Source: XN24 sp964462675 (GTDB lineage Bacteria > Pseudomonadota > Gammaproteobacteria > Steroidobacterales > XN24). Taken from it: a stretch of 64,000 bases of DNA. The notes beneath the pieces are model-generated. The model saw nothing but the letters and a program-made list of their open reading frames with translations. It did no database searches and was not told where the DNA came from. The translations under genes and the position numbers were made by a program. Positions 10,461 through 20,100 of this stretch are shown here, piece by piece; positions within the stretch are counted from its first letter, which is position 1; the number at the start of each line of letters is the position of its first letter. The DNA lies in assembly GCA_964462675.1 (NCBI GenBank), contig CAYWYS010000009.1, positions 1-64,000 on the forward strand, written 5' to 3'.

Positions 10461-10556
10461 GGGCGATTGACTGCGAGCCCACCGGCTTCACGACCGGGCT
10501 CGGCGCTTGTTTTCCGGGCCGGTCGGGCGCGCCGTGCCAGCTTTCGGAGCATCCCA

Positions 10557-11720
10557 ATGCATCGTTTACTGGTTCTCGGTGCCGGCAAGATCGGCGCGCT
10601 GATCTCCGGGCTCCTCGGAGAATCCGGCGACTACCGGGTCGACCTCGCGGACCTCGACGGGGCGGCGGCCGCGGCCGTCGCCAAGGCGCATGGGCTCGAC
10701 AGCGTGCGCCCGTGGCAATTCGACGCCACCCAGGCCGATGCGCTGGCCGCGCATCTCGATGCCCACCCCGTGGATGCAGTGATCTCCGGGCTGCCGTACT
10801 TCTGCAACCTGCCGGTGGCCGAGGCCGCGCGGCAGCGCGGGATGCACTATTTCGACCTGACCGAGGACGTGGCCGTCACCGAGCAGGTGCGGCGCGTCGC
10901 CGCGGGCGCCACCACGGCCTTTGCGCCCCAGTGCGGCCTGGCGCCGGGCTTCGTCAGCATCGCGGCGAATGAACTCGCGAAACATTTCGACGAGGTCCAC
11001 ACGGTCAAGCTGCGGGTCGGCGCCCTGCCCCAGCATCCGAACAACGTGCTCAAGTACTCGCTGACCTGGTCGACCGACGGACTGATCAACGAGTACGGCA
11101 ACATGTGCCGCAGTGTCGAGGACGGCGTGGTTATCGACGTGCTGCCGCTCGAAGGCCTGGAGGAAATCGAGATTGACGGCACGCTGTACGAGGCCTTCAA
11201 TACCTCCGGCGGCTTGGGCTCGATGGCTGAGTCCTGGCACGGCCAGGTCCACGAGATGAACTACAAGACGATGCGCTACCCGGGCCATTGCAACCAGATG
11301 CGCCTGCTGATGAACGGCCTGAAGCTGAACCACGACCGCGGCACGCTCAAGCGCATCCTCGAGAACGCGGTGCCGCGCACGCTGCAGGATGTCGTCGTCG
11401 TCTATGTCTCGGTCACCGGCCTGCAGGACGGCGAGTTGCGCGAGGAAAACTACGTCAACAAGGTCTACCCGCAGGTCATCGCCGGGCGGCTCTGGTCGGC
11501 GATCCAGGTCACGACCGCGGCGGGCGTCTGCGCCGTCGCGGACCTCGTGATCTGCGACCCCGACGAGCATCGCGGCTTCGTCACGCAGGAAAGTTTCAAT
11601 CTGAAGGATGTGCTCGACAACCGCTTCGGCCGGTTTTATGCGCACGGCGGGACCAACGAGGTCTCGGCGCGCATGATTGCCACCGGCGGCGTCGGGCACC
11701 AGCGACTGAAGGGAGCATGA
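10557..11720 (+). CDS. Saccharopine dehydrogenase family protein
   Basis: The likely reaction is NAD(P)-dependent oxidation of saccharopine to glutamate and 2-aminoadipate semialdehyde. The 387-residue protein has an N-terminal Rossmann motif VLGAGKIGALISGLL and the central Sacchrp_dh_C region. The open frame extends upstream to 10467, but the start at 10557 has GGAG at 7-base spacing and puts the Rossmann strand at the very N-terminus. It is separated by one base from the following semialdehyde dehydrogenase gene, which strongly suggests lysine degradation through saccharopine. No lysine-2-oxoglutarate reductase is in the window. Confidence 0.85.
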   Translation: MHRLLVLGAGKIGALISGLLGESGDYRVDLADLDGAAAAAVAKAHGLDSVRPWQFDATQADALAAHLDAHPVDAVISGLPYFCNLPVAEAARQRGMHYFDLTEDVAVTEQVRRVAAGATTAFAPQCGLAPGFVSIAANELAKHFDEVHTVKLRVGALPQHPNNVLKYSLTWSTDGLINEYGNMCRSVEDGVVIDVLPLEGLEEIEIDGTLYEAFNTSGGLGSMAESWHGQVHEMNYKTMRYPGHCNQMRLLMNGLKLNHDRGTLKRILENAVPRTLQDVVVVYVSVTGLQDGELREENYVNKVYPQVIAGRLWSAIQVTTAAGVCAVADLVICDPDEHRGFVTQESFNLKDVLDNRFGRFYAHGGTNEVSARMIATGGVGHQRLKGA

Positions 11721-11721
11721 C

Positions 11722-13242
11722 ATGCAGGACATCCTGAACAGCCTGGGCCTCGGCGCGGAAAATTCCGGGGCCTGGGCCGGCAGCCGCGCGCTGCCGGGCC
11801 GGGGGAAGACGATCTCGTCGATCAACCCGTCGACCGGCGAGATCATCGCCACCGTGCGCAGCGCATCGCCGGACGAATACGACGACATCATGACGGCTGC
11901 CTGCGTCGCCTTTCACCTGTGGCGGGCGCTGCCGGCGCCGCGTCGCGGTGAAGCCGTGCGACGCTGCGCGGAAGCCCTGCGGCGCCACAAGGACGCGCTC
12001 GGTAGCCTCGTGAGCCTCGAGATGGGCAAGATCAAGGCCGAGGGCGATGGCGAGGTCCAGGAAATGATCGACATCGCCGATTTCGCCGTCGGCCAGTCGC
12101 GCATGCTCTACGGCCGCACGATGCACTCCGAGCGCCCCGGCCACCGCATGTACGAGCAGTGGCATCCGCTCGGCGTGGTGGGCATCATCAGCGCCTTCAA
12201 TTTCCCGGTCGCCGTGTGGAGCTGGAACGCGTTTCTCGCGGCCGTGTGCGGCGACGTGTGCGTCTGGAAGCCCTCCCCCAAGACGCCCTTGTGCGCCATT
12301 GCCGTGCAGAAAATCTGCAACGAGGCGCTCCGCGACGGCGGCTTCCCGCCGATCTTCCACCTGTTCCTCGAGTCCGACGTGGCGATGGCGGAGGCCTTTG
12401 TCGATGACCCGCGCGTGGACCTCGTGTCGTTCACGGGCTCGACGGCCGTCGGCCGCAAGGTCGCCGCGCGCGTCGCCGCGCGGCTCGGCAAGACGCTGCT
12501 CGAGCTCGGCGGCAACAACGCGATCATCGTCGACGAGCGCGCCAACCTGGAGCTGGCCGTGCCGGCCATCGTGTTCGGCGCCGTCGGCACCGCCGGGCAG
12601 CGCTGCACCACGACCCGCCGCGTGCTCGTGCACGAGAAGCTGTTCGATGAACTCGCCCACCGCCTCACGCATGCGTATCAACAGGTCAAGATCGGCGACC
12701 CGCTCGAAGCCTCGACCCTGATGGGTCCGCTGATCGACGCGGACGCCGTGCTGCGCTACGAGGCGGCGATCGAGAAGGTCATCGCGCGAGGCGGCATCGT
12801 GCTGACCGGCGGACACGTGCTGGACCGGCCGGGCAACTTCGTGCAGCCGACGATCGTCAAGGCCAGCAACGAGTGGGACATCGTCCAGGACGAGACCTTC
12901 GCGCCGATCCTGTACCTGATTCCCTACCACCACTTCGACGAGGCGATCGCGCTGAACAACGGCGTCAGGCAGGGCCTGTCGTCGGCCATTTTCACCGACG
13001 ACCTGCAGGTGGCCGAGCGTTTCCTGTCCGTCGCGGGCAGCGACTGCGGCATCGCCAACGTCAACATCGGCACTTCGGGCGCGGAGATCGGCGGGGCGTT
13101 CGGCGGCGAGAAGGACACCGGCGGCGGCCGCGAGGCCGGCTCCGACGCGTGGCAGGCCTACATGCGGCGCCAGACCAACACCATCAACTACAGCCACGAG
13201 CTGCCATTGGCCCAGGGTATCCGCTTCGATCTCGGCGGCTGA
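11722..13242 (+). CDS. Alpha-aminoadipate semialdehyde / piperideine-6-carboxylate dehydrogenase (ALDH7 family)
   Basis: It probably oxidises 2-aminoadipate-6-semialdehyde (in equilibrium with piperideine-6-carboxylate) to 2-aminoadipate. The 506-residue ALDH has catalytic E261 in LLELGGNNAI and nucleophile C295 in GTAGQRCTTTRR; the NNAI and AGQRCTT sequences are characteristic of ALDH7 (human ALDH7A1, Pseudomonas AmaB). SFTGST around 235 marks the NAD fold. It starts one base after the saccharopine dehydrogenase stop, with GGGAG upstream. Together they convert saccharopine to aminoadipate and glutamate. Confidence 0.9.
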   Translation: MQDILNSLGLGAENSGAWAGSRALPGRGKTISSINPSTGEIIATVRSASPDEYDDIMTAACVAFHLWRALPAPRRGEAVRRCAEALRRHKDALGSLVSLEMGKIKAEGDGEVQEMIDIADFAVGQSRMLYGRTMHSERPGHRMYEQWHPLGVVGIISAFNFPVAVWSWNAFLAAVCGDVCVWKPSPKTPLCAIAVQKICNEALRDGGFPPIFHLFLESDVAMAEAFVDDPRVDLVSFTGSTAVGRKVAARVAARLGKTLLELGGNNAIIVDERANLELAVPAIVFGAVGTAGQRCTTTRRVLVHEKLFDELAHRLTHAYQQVKIGDPLEASTLMGPLIDADAVLRYEAAIEKVIARGGIVLTGGHVLDRPGNFVQPTIVKASNEWDIVQDETFAPILYLIPYHHFDEAIALNNGVRQGLSSAIFTDDLQVAERFLSVAGSDCGIANVNIGTSGAEIGGAFGGEKDTGGGREAGSDAWQAYMRRQTNTINYSHELPLAQGIRFDLGG

Positions 13243-13357
13243 ACCGGCCCTTGCGCAGTTGCGCCCCCGGCGCGCCCGCCGGGTACGCTTCCTTTTGCCA
13301 GAGCGTCACGGACGGCGTGCGCGAGGGCGTCAGGAGCTTGTTCGAGCGCTGAGCCGC

Positions 13358-13374
13358 GGCGCCCGGCGGGCGCC
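13358..13374. repeat. GC-rich hairpin between convergent genes
   Basis: GGCGCCC and GGGCGCC form a perfect 7-bp stem with a 3-base loop at the end of the convergent ALDH and asparaginase genes. There is no T run on either side, so it may only slow or process transcripts. The rest of the 131-bp gap 13243-13373 shows no convincing gene. Confidence 0.4.
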
Positions 13375-13877
13375 TACGCTTGCGGTTCGCGCGCGGCCAA
13401 CGCCTCGAAGCGGTTCAGCTCGCGGTTCTTGCGCACTTGGTCGTGGCGGAAGACCTGCCCGCTCATCGCGATCCAGACGCCGGGCGGACAGGTCTGCGCC
13501 GCGGCGACCGCCATGCCGAGGTTGAACAGCGCATCCGAGGCCTGGAACCGCGCCGGGCTCAGCGCGCCGGTCAGCACGATCGTCTTGCCGGCGATCGCCG
13601 CCAGTGACCGTGCCGTGTCCACCATCGTGTCCGTGCCATGCGTGATCACGACGCGGCGCTCGGTGCGCGCGGCGACCGCTGCACGGATCGCCTCGCGGTC
13701 GGTGTCGGTAAGCTCGAGGCTGTCCTTGCGCAGCAGCGGAATGACTTCGAAATCGAAATTCGCGCCGCTGTCGCGGAGAATCTTGCCGACCACGGTCTCG
13801 CCGACCTCGAAGCGACTCAAGGCGTCGAAGTAGACTTTATCGATCGTGCCGCCGGTGGTGAGGAAAACGATACGCAT
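13374..13877 (-). CDS. Single-domain asparaginase-like protein
   Basis: This 167-residue protein matches only the N-terminal domain of type I/II L-asparaginases (normally about 330 residues). All N-domain catalytic positions appear kept: T11 in TTGGTID, S53 in KDSLEL, T82-D83 in HGTDTM, and K150 as the probable equivalent of the catalytic lysine. The C-terminal domain, which completes the active site in the classical tetramer, is absent. Small proteins of this kind are known in proteobacteria, so truncation is not certain. The frame extends far upstream opposite the nfeD-like gene, but only the part from 13877 looks like protein. Activity is unproven. Confidence 0.8.
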   Translation of the reverse strand: MRIVFLTTGGTIDKVYFDALSRFEVGETVVGKILRDSGANFDFEVIPLLRKDSLELTDTDREAIRAAVAARTERRVVITHGTDTMVDTARSLAAIAGKTIVLTGALSPARFQASDALFNLGMAVAAAQTCPPGVWIAMSGQVFRHDQVRKNRELNRFEALAAREPQA

Positions 13878-13976
13878 CGCGTATTCCGCTGCTGCTTCGC
13901 CGTGTTTCGGCCAGCAAGTATAGCCGCATGCCGGGTTTGTCTGGCGCTGCCCCCGGGCTGTGGCTAACATGTAGGC

Positions 13977-15371
13977 ATGAACACGCTGCGCGCCGTCATC
14001 ATCACGATGGCCTGCCTGCTCGCGCTCGCGGCCATCGGCCGCGCTGAGTCCCCGGCAGGCCAGGACCCGGGACCGGGACGCGGCCTGCTGCTCGAGATCA
14101 ACGGCGCCATCGGCCCGGCCACCAGTGACTTCATCGTCCGCGGCATCGAGAGAGCGGCCGCGGAAAACGCGCGCCTGGTCATCATCCAGATGGACACGCC
14201 GGGCGGCCTCGACACGGCGATGCGGGACATCATCAAGGGCATCCTGGCTTCGCCGGTGCCGGTCGTCACCTGGGTCGCGCCGAGCGGCTCGCGCGCAGCC
14301 AGCGCCGGCACTTATATTCTCTACGCCAGCCACATTGCGGCGATGGCGCCAGCCACGAATCTTGGCGCAGCCACGCCGGTGCCGGTCGGCGGCGGCGCGC
14401 CGGCTGCGCCGGACGACAAGTCGCCCAGGCAAGACGCCGACGAAGAAGAGGCACCCGCCGAGGCCGCGCCGGGCCGCGGCGGCCCCGAGGCGAAGGCGAT
14501 CAACGACGCGGTCGCCTACATTCGCGGACTCGCCGAGCAACGCGGCCGCAATGCCGACTGGGCCGAGAGCGCCGTGCGCGAATCGGCCAGCCTGACGGCG
14601 GAACGCGCCGTCGAGAAGAACGTCGTCGACCTGATCGCGGCCGACATGAGCCAGCTGCTCCGCGACATCGACGGCCGCACCGTGACGGTGTCGACCGGCG
14701 ACGTGGTCATCCGCAGCGAGGGGGTCGTCGTCGAGCGCGTGGCGCCCGACTGGCGCACCGAACTGCTGGCGGTGATCACGAGCCCGACGGTCGCCTACAT
14801 GCTGCTGCTGGCCGGCATCTACGGGCTGATCTTCGAAGGCTACAACCCCGGCGCGATCCTGCCCGGCGTGGTCGGGGCGATCTGCATCCTGGTAGCGCTG
14901 TACGCCTTCCAGGTCCTGCCGGTGAACTACGCCGGGCTCGCGCTGATCCTGCTCGGAATATTCCTGATGATCGGCGAGGTGTTCATGCCGAGCTTCGGCG
15001 CGCTCGGCATCGGCGGGCTGGTCGCCTTCGTGGTCGGCTCGATCATCCTGATGGACACCGACGTGCCAGGCTTCGGCATTGCGAGAGGGCTGGTCGGCTC
15101 GATCGCGCTGCTCGGCGGCAGCGTGGTCATGGCCATCATCTGGTTCGCGGTCAAGGCGCGGCGCCAGCCGATCGTCAGCGGCCGCGAGGACATGATCGGG
15201 GCTCCCGCGCTGGCGCTCGCAGATTTCCAGGGGCGGGGCCAGGTGCGGGCGCATGGCGAGCTCTGGACGGCCGAATCGTCGACACCGGTCCGGCAAGGCC
15301 AGGCACTGCGGATCACGGACATGCACGGACTCATCCTGACGGTCGAACCGCAGGAATCGAAGGAGAACTGA
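13977..15371 (+). CDS. NfeD family membrane-bound serine protease
   Basis: The 464-residue protein is a ClpP-class membrane protease of the long NfeD type. A signal peptide (1-23) is followed by a protease domain with probable nucleophile S109 in ASAGTYI and probable general base K173 in AKAINDAVAYIR, then four or five membrane segments (about 255-395) and a C-terminal OB-fold domain. Archaeal homologues cleave the C-terminal end of the partner stomatin. Here the slipin gene starts one base after this stop, the usual operon pairing, which suggests membrane quality control. Confidence 0.9.
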   Translation: MNTLRAVIITMACLLALAAIGRAESPAGQDPGPGRGLLLEINGAIGPATSDFIVRGIERAAAENARLVIIQMDTPGGLDTAMRDIIKGILASPVPVVTWVAPSGSRAASAGTYILYASHIAAMAPATNLGAATPVPVGGGAPAAPDDKSPRQDADEEEAPAEAAPGRGGPEAKAINDAVAYIRGLAEQRGRNADWAESAVRESASLTAERAVEKNVVDLIAADMSQLLRDIDGRTVTVSTGDVVIRSEGVVVERVAPDWRTELLAVITSPTVAYMLLLAGIYGLIFEGYNPGAILPGVVGAICILVALYAFQVLPVNYAGLALILLGIFLMIGEVFMPSFGALGIGGLVAFVVGSIILMDTDVPGFGIARGLVGSIALLGGSVVMAIIWFAVKARRQPIVSGREDMIGAPALALADFQGRGQVRAHGELWTAESSTPVRQGQALRITDMHGLILTVEPQESKEN

Positions 15372-15372
15372 G

Positions 15373-16146
15373 ATGGCTGGCTATTTCGGAATGCTGTTGC
15401 TGGGCGGTCTCGTGCTGCTGCTGTTCAGCGCGATCAGGATCCTCAAGGAATACGAGCGCGGGGTGATCTTTCAGCTCGGGCGCTTCTACAAGGTCAAGGG
15501 ACCCGGCCTGATCCTCGTGATCCCGGTCATCCAGCAGATGGCCAAGGTCGACCTGCGCATCGTCGTCATGGACGTGCCATCGCAGGACGTCATCTCGCAG
15601 GACAACGTCTCGGTCAAGGTCAACGCGGTCGTCTATTTCCGCATCGTCGACCCGGAGCGCGCGATCATCCAGGTCGAGAACGTCTTCGAGGCGACCAGCC
15701 AGCTCGCGCAGACGACGCTGCGGTCAGTGCTCGGCAAGCACGAGCTGGACGAAATGCTGTCGGAGCGCGACAAGCTCAACACCGACATCCAGAACATCCT
15801 CGACGAGCACACCGACAACTGGGGAATCAAGGTCACGAACGTCGAGATCAAGCACATCGATCTCAACGAGAGCATGGTCCGCGCCATCGCGCAGCAGGCC
15901 GAGGCGGAGCGCGCCCGGCGCTCGAAGGTCATCCATGCCGAGGGTGAAATGCAGGCGTCCGCCAAGCTGGTCGAGGCGGCCGAGCAGCTGGCCACGCAGC
16001 CGCAGGCGATGCAGCTCCGCTACCTGCAGACGCTCAGCCAGATCGCCAACGAGAAGACCAACACGATCGTGTTCCCGTTGCCGCTCGACCTGATCGCGCC
16101 GCTGATGGAGAAGCTCGCGGCGCCTAAAAACCCGCCGCAGGACTAG
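15373..16146 (+). CDS. Slipin/stomatin-like SPFH-domain protein
   Basis: A 257-residue membrane-associated scaffold protein. An N-terminal hydrophobic anchor (about 1-22) leads into an SPFH domain (about 25-190) with EYERGVIFQLGRF and VDVP-like strands, then a coiled-coil with many Ala/Glu residues, ending in PLPLDLI near the C-terminus. Such proteins form oligomers in lipid microdomains. It forms an operon with the NfeD protease, which in known pairs processes the stomatin C-terminus. Its TAG stop overlaps the TAG stop of the convergent DegV gene. Confidence 0.92.
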   Translation: MAGYFGMLLLGGLVLLLFSAIRILKEYERGVIFQLGRFYKVKGPGLILVIPVIQQMAKVDLRIVVMDVPSQDVISQDNVSVKVNAVVYFRIVDPERAIIQVENVFEATSQLAQTTLRSVLGKHELDEMLSERDKLNTDIQNILDEHTDNWGIKVTNVEIKHIDLNESMVRAIAQQAEAERARRSKVIHAEGEMQASAKLVEAAEQLATQPQAMQLRYLQTLSQIANEKTNTIVFPLPLDLIAPLMEKLAAPKNPPQD

Positions 16147-17087
16147 CCGGCCGGAGGCGGCGCGAGCCACGCGACCGACAGCGCGCCGGGCCCCAGCCGC
16201 GCGCCCATCGTCGCGCTCATGACCGCGAGGTGCAGGTCGATGCGCGCCGTGGCTGCTTGCGCTTCCAGCGACTGGTACGCCGGCATTTCGCGGATGATGC
16301 GCGGGTCGCCGCCGAAGCTCAGCGCGACCACGGGTGCGCCGAGGCCGCGCTCGATCGCCGCCGCGACTCGCGACAATGCGTCTGCGCAACCGCCGCGGAA
16401 GCCGCGCGGCCGCGCGAGGATCCGCCGCTTGCCCCCGGCCAGCTCGATGACCGGCTTCAGGTCGGAGATCCTCGCCCGCAGGTAGTCCACGCTGCCGAGG
16501 CTTGCGCCATTGCCGTCGAGCCCGCGCCGCCGCAGGTACCAGGGATCGCCCGGGACCAGCAGGCAGCTGATGTGCGCCGCCTCGTCGCGCAGCACGCGGC
16601 GCATCTGGTCAAAGCCATGCTGCTGGTCTTTCAACAGCTGCAGCGCCCGGCAGGCGGCGATCGCCTCGCCGGCGCAGATCGAGCCGCTGTCGAGCACGCG
16701 CAAGGCGAAGCTGCCCGATCGCTCGCCTTCCTCGCGGCGCTCATGGTACGACTGCAGGATCGCATAGGACGCCTCGGTGGCATTCTGGAAGGTGGCGCTG
16801 AATTCCGCGCCGGCGCTGATCACCAGCACCCGGTCGAACGCCAGCACCAGGTCCCGCAGGAAGATTTCCTCGATCTCGAGGGCGCTGCTCGCGGTCGAGC
16901 GCGCAGCCATGCCGCGGTCGGACAGGAACCGGCGGAAGAACATCATCGTCTGCTCCGGCGCCCGCTCGTCGAGCCAGGTCCGGTCGTCGAGGTCGAGCCG
17001 TGACGGCAGCACGCGAATGCCGTGCTCCTCGATCTGCGCGCGCGGCAAGTCGCAGGAAGCCTCCACTACCAGGCCGATACGCATCAT
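16143..17087 (-). CDS. DegV family protein (fatty-acid-binding fold)
   Basis: A 314-residue DegV-family protein. Family members bind a fatty acid in the cleft between two alpha/beta domains; some Gram-positive members present acyl chains to a fatty acid kinase, but no kinase gene is nearby. Visible features are the N-terminal strand MRIGLVVEASCDLP, then SAGAEFSATFQNA corresponding to the family LSGTYQ-type motif, and LDSGSICAGE. The start is taken at 17087 (tandem ATGs); the upstream open frame has low-complexity Arg-rich content and runs into hrpA. It lies 52 bp after hrpA. The cellular role is unknown. Confidence 0.83.
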   Translation of the reverse strand: MMRIGLVVEASCDLPRAQIEEHGIRVLPSRLDLDDRTWLDERAPEQTMMFFRRFLSDRGMAARSTASSALEIEEIFLRDLVLAFDRVLVISAGAEFSATFQNATEASYAILQSYHERREEGERSGSFALRVLDSGSICAGEAIAACRALQLLKDQQHGFDQMRRVLRDEAAHISCLLVPGDPWYLRRRGLDGNGASLGSVDYLRARISDLKPVIELAGGKRRILARPRGFRGGCADALSRVAAAIERGLGAPVVALSFGGDPRIIREMPAYQSLEAQAATARIDLHLAVMSATMGARLGPGALSVAWLAPPPAG

Positions 17088-17139
17088 GCTCGCTTGCTCA
17101 ATGACATGCCGGGATTGTCGTGGCCGCTTTGCAGGCGCG

Positions 17140-20100
17140 TCAATCCGGCGCCGCGAGCCCGGCGCGCAACTCGCGCACCCGCTGCCATAGCGCCTCCAGC
17201 CTCGCATGCGACACCTTCTCGCCGACCCCGAGCTGCTGTGCAAACAGCGATACGCGGTATTCCTCCACCATCCACCGGTAGCTGGCGAAGGCCGCCGCAG
17301 CCGCGGCGCAGGACCAGTCCGCGGCGCGCCCCTCTGCAAGCCTGCGGCAGTGGGGCGCCAGCTCGAGCACCTGGCGCGCCTCGCCCTTGCCCAGCGCAAG
17401 TCGGTCGATCCGCAGCAGCACGGCGCGCAGGTAGCGCGGCAAGGCCAGCAGCCTCGCGCTCGGCGTGACGCGCAGGAAGCCGGGAAAAACCAGCGCCGAG
17501 AGTTGCTCCGCGATGTCCCCGGCGGCCTCCCTGGCGGCCGGCCCGGTCAGGCCTTTGGCAAGGCGCGCCGCCACCAGGTCGCGGAGCTCGAGCGTCTCCG
17601 CGAGGACCTCGAGAAAGCGCTCACCCTCGGGCACGATGCGTCCCCGCCCGGCGTCCAGCACCCGCCGGAATGCCTCCGCATCGCCTGGGAGCTCGCCGTC
17701 GGCGGCCAGGAACACGCCTGCAAACGCGGCGGCGGCGGCGTCATCGGCCAGGTCCGCGCCGGCGGCGAGCCCCCGGCCGCGCAGGATCAACGCGCGGTCT
17801 GAGCGGGCGCGCTGCAACAGGCTGCGGTGCTGCTGCGGCAGCGCCAGCATGAACAGCCTGAGCACGCCGAGCCGGCCCGCCCGGGCCGCGGCCTCCGGCG
17901 TCGGGAACAGGCGACACGAAACCGCGGTGCCATCGTCCTGGAGCGCCGGGAACAGGCGCTGGCGCGTGCCGCCATGCACGAGCTCGACATATTCCGGCAC
18001 CGCGCCGAAACGCCAGTCGCGGAAGCCCTCGCCGGCCCACCCGGCCGCGGCGCCTCCCGCCACGGGACCCTCGCCGGCCGAGAACTCGCGTTTCAGTTGC
18101 GCGAGGTCGCGCGATGCCGCGAGCAGCTTGCCATCATCGCCGAGCAGCTCGACACGGAAGCGCTGCCACGGCTCGAGCTCGAGGCCGGCCCAGGTCTCCG
18201 GCTCGACCTCGATCCCGGCGGTCTGCCGCAAGGCCTCGGCGAGGGCCGCGCGCAACCTGCCATGCCCCGGTCGCAGCAAGGCGAGGCAGGCACGGGCATG
18301 ATCCGGCACCGGCACGATCCGCCGCCGCAGGGCTTTCGGCAAGGCGCGCAGCATGGCGACGATCTTGGCCTCGAGCCAGCCCGGCACCAGCCATTCGAGC
18401 CTGTCTTCATCGACCAGCGGCAACAAGTGGCGCGGCACACTGACGGTGACGCCGTCATCCTCTGCGAGCGGATCGAAGCGGTAACGCAGGGGCAGCCGAT
18501 TGCCGGCAAACTCGAGGACGTCCGGGTACGCCGTCGGCGCCGGCAACGCGGCGCCGGTCAACAGGTCCTCGAGTGACATGAGCAGCAGCCCCGGTTGCGC
18601 CTGCTCCGCCTTGCGCCGCCAGCGCTCGAAGGCGGGCGCCGAGCAGATGCCGGCCGGCACGCGTTGCTCGTAGAACGCGGCCATCGTCTCGTCGCCGGCC
18701 AGCAGCTCGCGGCGGCGCAGCTTGGCCTCGAGCACCTGCACCTCGTCCACGAGGCGCCGGTTCGCGGCCAGGAACTGGCCGCGCGTGCGCAGCGTGCCCG
18801 CGGCCAGCGCTTCCCGCACGAACACGCGCCGCGCCGCCGCCGGGTCGACCCGCGCAAAGTCCACGCGCCGGTCGGCCGCCAGCACGAGACCGAACAGCGT
18901 CACCTGCTCGCGGGCCGCCACGAAGCCGCGCTGCGGCTGCCAGTGGGGATCCGACCAGCTGCGGCGCAGCAGGTGCTGCCCGGCGGACTCGATCCAGGCC
19001 GGCTCGACCATCGCGGCCATCCGTCCCCAGACGCGCCCGGTCTCGACCAGCGCCGCGACCACGACCCACGGCGGCGGCCGGCCGCTCAGCGTCGAGTCCG
19101 GAAACAGCCGGAAGCGCAGGTTGCGCGGGCCGCGGTACTCGCCTTTCTCGTCGAGCCGCCCGATGTGCGACAGCATGCCGGCCAGGATCGCCTGGTGGAT
19201 CGCCGCGTAGTCCGCCGGCGCCTCGTTGGGACGCATGCGCATCTCGTGCACGATGCCAACCAGTTGCCGGTGCACGTCCTGCCATTCGCGCAGGCGCAGG
19301 TAGGACAGGAAATTCTCGCGGCACCAGCGCCGCTGGGCGCTGCCGGACGCATGCTGACGCTGCGCCTGCCAGGCCTCCCACAGCTGCAGCAGCGACAGGA
19401 AATCCGAGCGGCGATCACGAAATGCCGCGTGGCGCTCGTCTGCCGCCCCCGCGGCGTCCGCGGGGCGTTCGCGCGGATCCTGGATCGACAATCCGGCGGT
19501 GATCACGAGCAGCTCCCGCAGGCAGCCGAGTTCGCCGGCGGCGAGCAGCATGCGCGCGAGCCGCGGGTCGACCGGCAGGCGCGCCAGCAGGCGCCCGAGG
19601 CGCGTGACCTGCCGCTGCTCGTCGACGGCGCCGAGTTCGCGCAGCAGGCGATAGCCGTCGGTGACGAAGCGGCTGTCCGGCGGGTCGAGGAACGGAAAGT
19701 CTGCGATCGCGCCAAGCCCCAGCGTCTCCATCTGCAGGATCACGCTGGCCAGGTTGGTGCGGCGGATCTCGGGATCGGTGTAGGCCGGGCGCGCGTCGTG
19801 ATCCGCCTCGTCATAAAGCCGGATGCAGACCCCTTCCGCCTCGCGGCCGCAGCGTCCGCGCCGCTGTCGGGCGCTGGCCTGGGAGATCGGCTCGACCTGC
19901 AGGCGCTGGATCTTGGAGCGATAGCTGTAGCGGCTGATCCGGGCGAGACCGGAATCGACCACATGGCGTATCCCCGGCACCGTCAGCGAGGTCTCCGCGA
20001 CGTTGGTGGCCAGCACGATGCGCCGCCGCCCCTCGCGGCGAAATACGCGGTCCTGCTCGGCGGCCGACAACCGGCCATACAGGGGCAGCACCTCGACGCC

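Noticed and set aside
11596..13197. A 533-codon open frame opposite the ALDH7 gene
   Set aside because: It has no recognisable domain and covers a clearly real gene; the same holds for long antisense frames over aceA (4824-6152), aceB (6213-7511) and uvrC (1673-2716).
13878..15326. A 480-codon N-terminal extension of the asparaginase-like frame
   Set aside because: It lies opposite the NfeD gene, is rich in Asp, Arg and His, and the asparaginase fold begins exactly at the ATG at 13877.
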